Below, piece by piece: positions 56,084-64,000 of a stretch of 64,000 nucleotides of DNA. The first letter of the stretch is position 1; each line of letters begins with the position of its first letter. The translations under genes and the position numbers were made by a program. The stretch is from Yamagishiella unicocca (Eukaryota > Chlorophyta > Chlorophyceae > Chlamydomonadales > Volvocaceae). The DNA lies in assembly GCA_003116995.1 (NCBI GenBank), contig BDSL01000031.1:496001-560000 (forward strand). Direction: 5' to 3'. The notes below the pieces were generated by a model that saw only the letters and a program-made list of their open reading frames with translations, did not search any database and was not told the origin of the DNA.

Positions 56084-58281
56084 TTGGCTGCCCTGCGTCC
56101 CTGGCCCGTGCAGGGGATGAACTGTGTGTGCATTGCAGTGTGGGGAGGCGATTGTGCAGCGGATGCGTGCACTGCATGGAATCTCTCGCGCGCTGCAGGA
56201 GTAATGCGTAGAGGCGGTGACGTGATAAGGATGCAGCACAAAGCAGCGACGGCGGTGCGGTGCGGATTTGTTCATACGGCGAGCATGCTCTTGTCAAGCG
56301 ACCACCGCACTCGCTTTGAAATGAGTGATATGATATGGGGATACATACCGCATCCCTTGTACAGATACTGCTGACCCTGACTAAGGGCATGCATGGTGAG
56401 CTGAAGATCAATATGTTTGCCGAGAGGGTTATAAGTGGATGCGTGCCCGCACTGGGGCATGGGTTTTGTCAGCAGCATTGATGCACTGCACGCCAGGTTC
56501 GTTTGGGCCAATGGGCAACCGGAAGCGGCGGACAGCCGTGATGCCTACAGCTGTGGACTTTGGTAGCCGCCACCGGCTCGGGCCAAGTACACTTGGGCTG
56601 CCGGATTGCATGATGTGCCGGGTTCAGCCAGGAGGAGTGGAATTGCGCAACTGCGGTTAGGCTCGAAAGTGTTTTCTGAAGTGATGGTCGGCAATTGGGC
56701 ATTTGCCCTTCATGTCATTCGCAGTAGGTCGCTTGTGTCCCTCCGACCTTGTCTCCGCCTCTCCTTGACCGGCACATGCGTACAAGTAACTGTTACAGTG
56801 GGTTCCAGACCAAAAGGCAGAACCACCGGGCACATCGCATTTGAATAGCGGAACAGGTACCGTACGTTGCATCCATCCTTGAAGCCCCTCGTCCGCCTAA
56901 AGCATTCAGCCATAGGACTGAGATGAGACCTCATGTCTTGAGTGCCGGAAAGTGAAGAGAGGAATATCTCTCACGACATAGACATGAAATCCATGCACCG
57001 CGGCCTGTATCAATACCTTGCTGCCGCGTTGCTGGGATTTTGAGCGTCTTCCATCGGTTACGGGGCTGTTGTATTGCACAATATATTCTAAATCATCTAC
57101 TTCCTGAACCAGGGAAAGGAAGGGACCATGGGAAACGGCGTCTGGATCACTAGGGATCACGGCCTGTGAACCCGCCTAAAGCCCGGGGACTGAGGCGTGT
57201 CGAGCTCACAACGAGCATCCATACGCGAGGCAGATATCTGGGTGCCTAGTTGGGTGGTAGCTTCCTGTAGCTTACACATAGATGTATCTGATATATTACC
57301 ACCGGAGTGCACATGTTGTTCTTTCGGACCAGAACCGGGAATGAGCTCTTAGTACGGAATCCATACTCGTATCAGTCCTCCCGACGTGTTGAGGGACGCC
57401 AACTGAATAAGGTTGCAGTTGGTCCGAACCTGTCCGATGCCGGCACCTTTTTTATGGGCCTTCGCCCTAAGGAGTCCTAAGGTGACATCGTGGAGGCTCC
57501 GTGCACTGCCGCATGCAATGACCTGCCGGGGTCCTCCAAACCAGCGGCCGCAGCCCCAACGGGACGTCCCATGGGACGCCCTGGTCACGCTCTGAGACGC
57601 TCTGTCACACCGTCGAAGACGTTGCTGATCCTGACTGCCGTACTCCATCATCTTTTGAGATGAGCTGACGAAGATGCAGCTGTGGGGAAGATAACAACGG
57701 CTGGGCAGTGAGTACCAATTACTCGGCACAGTTGGAGCAGAAAGACATGGAGTCCAGGACCATTCCGCCTGTCGGCGCTACTTGGTTCCGTAGATTTCTG
57801 TTACATAATATGTATGCCCTAAAGGCAGTATCTGCGCCTTGAAGACGGCAGCGACGAATTTTACGTCTGCACAACCGTACAACGAAGCACGAACGATGAA
57901 GTCATTGACGCCAGAGGCCAGACGGGCCACAGCATGGTTACAAGAAATACTAGAATACCGATTTTTTTCACCTTCAAATTTTGCCAAACTAACACAGTAA
58001 AGTGGTTGGTTTGGCTCTTCTCCCTAAATTTGGAACCAGACGCCGTACACAAGCGGCAACATCCAACCCAAAGACCAAGGGCGCCTGCTCGGGATGCTTT
58101 ACACCTTCGTTCCTTCTCACCGTAGGATAATGCCACCTAGGTTTTTGGACGTACAGTGCACTGACAGTCTATGACGCGAAGGGCTGCTGCGTATATTAAG
58201 CACACGCCTTTTTGAGTGCATTATAATGTTGACAACGCGCCTGCGGCCTGGCACAGCACATGCTCGCGACTAGCGGTGACG
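56084..58281. other. spacer between CBM20 and myosin genes
   Basis: No gene supported. 56789-56838 holds a copy of the dispersed LINE-tail motif. Several minus-strand open frames of about 75-125 codons show no family. The last few hundred bases should include the myosin promoter. Confidence 0.5.
56789..56838 (+). repeat. dispersed LINE-tail motif, isolated copy
   Basis: GTAACTGTTAC, then AGTGGGTTCCAGACCAAAAG, then CACCGGGCACATCGC, with no adjacent LINE coding sequence. Confidence 0.85.
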
Positions 58282-61200
58282 ATGGAAGCGCTAGCGAGCC
58301 TCGGTCGCGGCGCCAAAGTATTCTATCGGAAAGATGCAACAACTTGGCAGCAAGGAGAGCTGCTGTCGGCGTCCGATGATGGGCGCGCGACAGTTCAAGT
58401 TGGAGCGGCTTCTCTGACCGTGGCCGCTGACTTGGTGGTGCCAGCAAATCCGGTGTTACAGGATGGCATACCTGACGTGGTTCAACTTTCTTACTTGAAC
58501 GAGCCGGGCATCCTGTATAACCTGGGGCACAGGTGGGATTACCGCGGATCAATCCGGTCAGGAAAGCAGATATGGCTCAGCCCTTTCACGTTCTGATCCT
58601 GTATCATATTACTATACTGCCTACAAGTATGCGTATGGGCGCCTCATTTACCGTCGGGACAACAGCCAGCGGGATGCAACCCTTGCGTATACGTAGGAAG
58701 CATTTTCGCGTCTTCCTTGTTAGCGATTATTTTGCGCGCTTCCATATGTATCCGTTCCCTAGTCTGCTCAGACCACCGGGCGAGGCCTGCTGCAGTTCCA
58801 TGTCCATACCCTGCGTCGCAACCCGACCACGCCACCTGTGGGGTAGCGACCTGCATTACGCCTCGGGTTTTTGTCGAAGTGTATGTATGTATTGTGCTTT
58901 CGGGGCCGTTGTGACCTCCGTTGCAAAGCGTTCCCGGGAACCTTATACACATATCACTGCCTCGGCCACAGGTACAAGATCGATCACATCTACACGTGGG
59001 CCGGACCTGTGTTAATCGCGCTCAACCCATGCAAGGCGCTCCCGCTGTACACACCCGAGGTGGCGGCGGAGTACAAGCGTGAGTGCGTCCTTTGAGGTTT
59101 TGCTTAATCGATGCACCTGTGACTAAGGGTGTATCCCAAATGCAGAGGCGGCCCGGGAGTCCGTAACCAATCTGGCTCCGCATATCTACATGGTGGCGGC
59201 GGCTGCCTTCCGCCAGATGCTCCGGAACAAGTGCAGCCAAAGTCTGGTGGTCAGCGGAGAAAGCGGCGCAGGTAGGGGACGTCGGAGCGTGTGGGCAACT
59301 CCGGCATGTATTGCTGATTCCCCCAACGCAAGCGCGTCAATTGTGTTTTCCTGGCCGACGCACCCTGTATTCACGACATAAGTACCCGGAACCGGAAGAT
59401 TACGTGCTTCTTAGGAAAGACAGTGCTTTAAGAAAGTGAGGCGTCGGTGAGGCGACGCCTACAAGCTCTTACCATCGGCATAGTACCAAGCAGAGTGGGG
59501 GTGTCGCATGCGCGGTCGTGTGTGTATCCAGGCAAAACGGAGACCACCAAGAAAGCCATGCAGTACTTCGCCACGCTGGCTGGAGGCACGGGCGTGGAGG
59601 ATCAGGTGCTGGAGGTGAGTGTTTAGGAGAGCAGTCTGGGACGTACGGACGACATGACCCGGTACTGAGTGTGGTATGACTGCTGCTCGCAGACCAACCC
59701 CATTCTTGAGGCTTTTGGTAACGCAAAGACGCTCCGGAATCACAACAGTTCGCGGTTCGGGAAACTCATACAAATCCACTTCAATGGTAGCCATCACATA
59801 TGCGGCGCCACGATCAAGACCTACCTTCTTGAGAAGAGCAGAGTGGCCATGCAGGTGGGTGGGACCATCTACGGGGGCTGGGTGCAGACGTCTGCTTCGT
59901 GGCCTCGCGTCCTTCCCATTTCGCTGGACGCAAGTCTCGTGCATGCGCATCAACCAGACCGGCTTACGAATTATGTTCCTCTCTACAGCTCAAAGGCGAG
60001 CGCTCCTTCCACATCTTTTACCAAATGGTGCGCGGCGTCACGGAGGAGGAGAGGCAGGCATTTTTGCTGCCGCAGAAGGCACAGGACTTCCACTTCCTTT
60101 CCCAGGTAGGCAACATACTTGTAAATATCCGGGTATGCGCTCTGTGTGTTCTGTGCTATATGACTCCGTTGGGTTATACTTTGAATGTCTCTTGGCGGCA
60201 ACGTATACTCATCCCCCACCAGAGCGGCTGTTTCGACATCACGGGCGTGGATGATGCCGCGGAGTTCAAAGTAGTGCGGCGGGCGCTGGTGGACGTCGGC
60301 GTGGACTCGGAGACGCAGGCGATGCTGTTCAAGCTCCTGAGCGGGCTGCTGTGGCTGGGCAACATCGAGTTTGAGGAGAGCGGCACTGGAGACAGCACAA
60401 AGGTAGGATTGATCTCACTGACGTTGGCGTGGGTACATCCATCAGTGTGTCCTGCCATAAAGAAAGCGGCCATGGCAGATTTCACATAGGCGGGTACGAA
60501 GGCATCAGTAAAGGCACTCGTCAGCGCTGGCGCCCTCAAAACGGCGAGCTGCGGCCCTGCAAGTGCCGTCAACGGAGTCGAGCGTGCACCGGGGCTACGC
60601 GGCGGCAAGCATAGGAATTGGGTTCTGATGCATTTAGGCATGACGTTGTGTTAGCTCCTGAGCTCGCGCGAGGGTACAGCAGGAGCGCCAACCGGTCGTG
60701 TGCTACAAAACAAAAAGGAAAAGGAGGCAAAAGCCCAGCTCAGCCCAGCGGCGTTGCCAGCGACATTACCAGAGGCGTGAAGCTCGCTGTATGGCCAGCG
60801 GAAATCAATGTAAGAGCCCACGCAAACAACGGGCAGGCACCCGTACTCAAGAACTCCATCCATAAGCGAAACGAAGGCGTACATAATAGGCGAGGAGGCG
60901 TATAAGGGAGGCAAACGGAGGCGGATGGTACGGTCGATATGGGAAGGAATTGGAGAAACGGGCGATGAGGAAAGCACAAGCAAGACATACTCGAACCTAT
61001 ACAGTAGTCGTGTGTATGTGAGGGGGTTTCTCGCAAACACCACACCAGCAATCGGCCTAGTCCCGGCTGCATGGACTTGGCGATCTGGGGAGGGGCAGTC
61101 CAAAGGGAATATATCCTTGAGATGGAGTATCTGACGCCCTGGCAGTGCGCATTCGATTCCAAGCCGCCCTGCCTGCACAACGGATTGAGCGCCCTTGCTC

Positions 61201-63880
61201 TGGACCCTGCTATGTGCGTTTGGTACCTGCGCATCGGCGGCTAAAAGATCCATGACTAGCATAGCACGAGACACCGAGTATTGATGTTATTCAATACTCG
61301 GTTCGCTGCGTGTTCCATGAACTCCAAGACTGGTGGTCCCTTTCGGCCTGCTGCTGCTGGTTTGTGGGCCCATGTATATCAGCCGAGCTTCCACAACGTG
61401 TGACGCGATACGGCACGGCATGGTGTTGTAGGTGCGCCAAACGCCCGCCTTGGGCCACGCGGCGTCGCTGCTGGGCTGGTCGCAAGAGGCGCTCATCACG
61501 GCGCTCACCACGCGGCGCATCGTCGCACCCGGGGAGGTCGTGATCAAGCTCCTCAAGGTGGGCTGGCTGGGCACCTGCTCTAGTGCCTACAGATCCCGGT
61601 ACTGCCTTAGGAATATAGCACGGCTGATGTTTGGGGATGGGCGCATGCGGTGCTTGCGGAGGTTGGGGGCGGAGCATGCGGTGCTTGCGGAGGCCTGGGC
61701 ATTCCGTGGGGTTGACGCAGATGTCTCGTGCTGCAATGCGCTCGTGTTGCAATGCAGGTGGGCGATGCTGTGGAGGCGCGGAACTCCCTGGCAAAGGCCA
61801 TCTACTCGGCCATCTTCAACTGGGTGGTTACTCGGATCAATGCACGGCTCGGCTCGGGTAAGCCGTAGCAGCAGTGGCGGTCAGCGTGGTCGCGCAGTTT
61901 GAGACGACGCAATTCTGAAGCATGTGGTTTGTACTCCTGTAGGCAAGGCCACATCCGGCCTGTACATCGCCATTCTAGATATCTACGGCTTCGAGCAGTT
62001 CGAGCGCAACAGCTTCGAGCAGCTTTGCATTAACTACGCAAACGAGCGATTGCAACAGCAGGTATGGCGGCATGTGCTTCGGCTGGGACGCAATGCAGGG
62101 GCCGGTATGGCCAGGAAGGAGGAGTGGATTCTCCCCGCCGAAGGGAATCGAAGGGAATCGAAGGGGCGCACAGCTTGCCTCTTGACCTTTGCGCTCGTGA
62201 TGTACTCCGGATGGGGGCTACAGTTTGTATTAACGGTTAGCTGCCTTTTGAACGTGGCGATTTTCCTGAAACGTAATGGTTGGGCCGCCTGCACGCAGTT
62301 CACACACCACCTGTTCAAACTGGAGCAAATGGAGTACGAGAGCGAGGGTGTCGACTGGACCAAAGTGGAGTTCATCGACAACCAGGACTGCGTGGACGTG
62401 TTCGAGCTGATGCCGCCCAAGGTACATAGCGCGGGGGCTGACGTGCTCACTGCTAAGGGGGTCCTCGGGGTAACGTGCAGAGAGATGGAAAGCTCTACGT
62501 TCCCCTAAAACCGTTTCTAGAATGGCGACTTGCCTGACTGCGACCTGGATGCCGCATACCCTCCGAAAAGAAACGGCGGTGCTACGGCGCCGCGGTCATG
62601 TGCCAGGACGGCTTTTTGCAATTGCGGGTGCGGTGAACCGGCATGAGTCATTAGCGGCTTCGCTTGGGAAGGAAGAAGACCTAACTGTGGTAGCGCAAGC
62701 AACCCCGCTTGTGCGCATGCCTCATCTGGTTGCCATTGCAGGGCCTGGGCATGCTGGCAGTGCTGGACTCGCAGTGCAAGTTTCCGCGCGCGACCGACGC
62801 GACGCTCCATATGCAACTGCTAGACGCGCTGGGCGCCCGGTCACACTTCGGCACCAACCCCCGGGTGCCCGGCAGCTTCATCATCCGGCACTACGCCGGT
62901 GCCGTGCAGTACGACACGGGCGGGCTGCTGGACAAGAACAAGGACACGCTGGGCGCGGGTGGGTGACTGAACTTGCGTCTGGCAGGGCCCCGTGGCTATG
63001 TGGCTCGCGCTGCAGGGGGCGGCGGGCTCGTGCTCAAACTTTTGATGGGGCTTTTTGAGGGGATGTGTGTGTCACTGCCAAGCTACATGTTTGGCTTGAG
63101 GCTTTATGGTGTGTTGAATATGCCGTTTGTCCGCAGACCTAATCCAACTGATGGTGAGCAGCAACAAGCCCCTGATGACTGAGCTGGGCTCCGGCGTCCA
63201 GGATGAGGCGGAACGCAGCAACAAGAGGGGCCAGACGGTAGGTCTTATCGGCGCCTCGCCCGACTGGTTTATATAGCGCTGGCACTGAGACCATAGTGGG
63301 TGTGGCGAGCATCAACTCACAGGTCGTGAACGCGCGGCGAGTATGCTGTGTGGCCGTGCCCGTGGCTGCCAGTATTGCTTTTGTTTCCATCTTGTCCTTA
63401 CAAGGTATCGGATCAATCGCTTGACGGAGCTTTCCCGATTCATATATTTACCAACACGCAGGTCATCACGCGGTTTGGCCAGCAACTCCGAGAGCTGGTT
63501 TCGGAGCTGGACACGACGGGGCTACACTTCGTGCGCTGCATCAAGCCCAACGCACAGCTTATTCCCAACAGCATGGATCCGTCCGCCACGCTGCACCAGC
63601 TGCGGTAAGGTCGCGGCGCGCGCCGCTTGCTCAACAATTGCGACTGCCTGCTGGAGTCTTTTGGCTTGCACGCCATCGTAACAAAGCTAATCGCGCAATG
63701 TCCGCTCGCCCCATGGCGTGTTGCAGGTGCTGCGGTGTGCTGGAGGTTGCCCGTGTATCCGCAGCCGGCTTCCCCACTCGGTACCGTCTCGAGGACTTCG
63801 CCGCGCGCTACAGCTTGCTGCTTTCACCGGACGAGCAGCAGATGCTGCAGCGGCAGCAGGGCCCCGCTGGCATACGGCAG
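58282..63880 (+). CDS. class VIII-like plant-type myosin heavy chain, motor domain (3' partial)
   Basis: Actin motor. Fifteen exons chain in phase for 703 codons and the gene continues past the window: 58282-58532, 58972-59078, 59146-59271, 59532-59614, 59693-59854, 59989-60105, 60223-60402, 61432-61557, 61758-61857, 61943-62061, 62299-62421, 62742-62958, 63137-63237, 63462-63604, 63727-63880. It has an N-terminal SH3-like region (10-50), P-loop GESGAGKT (157-164), switch [10 protein letters not shown] (205-213), switch II DIYGFE (430-435), actin-binding and SH helix region with [10 protein letters not shown] (625-634), and the start of the converter. ALx[36 protein letters not shown] and FPRATDATL resemble plant class VIII more than class XI; Chlamydomonas has one class VIII myosin (MYO3). 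All ATPase motifs are intact. The neck, IQ motifs and tail lie outside the window, so the class is provisional. Confidence 0.87.
60403..61431. other. long intron 7 of the myosin gene
   Basis: 1029 bases against 66-440 for the other introns. Flanking exons join in phase and match contiguous residues of class VIII motors, so no exon is missing. I see no known element in it. Confidence 0.6.
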
Positions 63881-64000
63881 GTATTGTTGGGGCTCGAACT
63901 TCAGAGCTGGGAGTATTCTGCCCGTACTCTCACATTGCTTGCGAATGGGGTTCTCTTAGGGAGCACTTGATAGACCGCTGAGTATCCGTCTGATGACCGT

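Noticed and set aside
1..64000. tRNA, rRNA and snRNA genes
   Set aside because: No tRNA B-box with a fitting cloverleaf and no rRNA-like stretch was seen by eye. A covariance-model search would be needed to exclude small RNAs.

Overview
This is nuclear DNA from a eukaryote, most likely a volvocine green alga (Chlamydomonas/Volvox group). Coding is split into many short exons with GT-AG introns. Several genes end with a TGTAA poly(A) signal, the volvocine type. The gene content also fits: a Chlamydomonas MBO2/CCDC146 flagellar coiled-coil protein, a CBM20 starch-binding protein, a plant-type class VIII-like myosin, and a Ty3/gypsy pol with a C-terminal PHD finger. Gene models below were built by hand by chaining exons whose splice sites and reading phases agree; none has been checked against transcripts.

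Layout. 1-5.3 kb: weak evidence for a secreted-protein gene on the minus strand, then an incomplete NOM1/SGD1-like MA3 segment (minus). 5.3-8.4 kb: a complete 11-exon nucleosome assembly protein 1 gene (plus). 9.3-32.4 kb: a repeat-rich block with three head-to-tail copies (A, B, C) of a fucosyltransferase-like secretory glycosyltransferase gene. A and B lie in a recent segmental duplication; C is an older paralogue. Between and inside them are a 5'-truncated LINE, its deleted sister copy, a divergent LINE fragment, LINE 3' scraps, and a collapsed Ty3/gypsy element carrying a PHD finger and a methyltransferase-like segment. 32.4-34.1 kb: spacer. 34.1-44.4 kb: a complete 22-exon MBO2/CCDC146 gene (minus, 925 residues) whose introns are full of minisatellites. 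A 448-bp intergenic stretch separates it from a divergent 15-exon SGNH/GDSL-type hydrolase gene (44.9-51.0 kb, plus). 52.8-56.1 kb: a 10-exon CBM20 plus coiled-coil gene (plus). 58.3 kb to the right edge: the motor domain of a class VIII-like myosin (plus), continuing beyond the window.

The genes look like independent loci, not a pathway. The most notable content is the glycosyltransferase array with its transposon-driven remodelling, the PHD/methyltransferase extension of the Ty3/gypsy pol, and repeated small duplications that copy splice sites.
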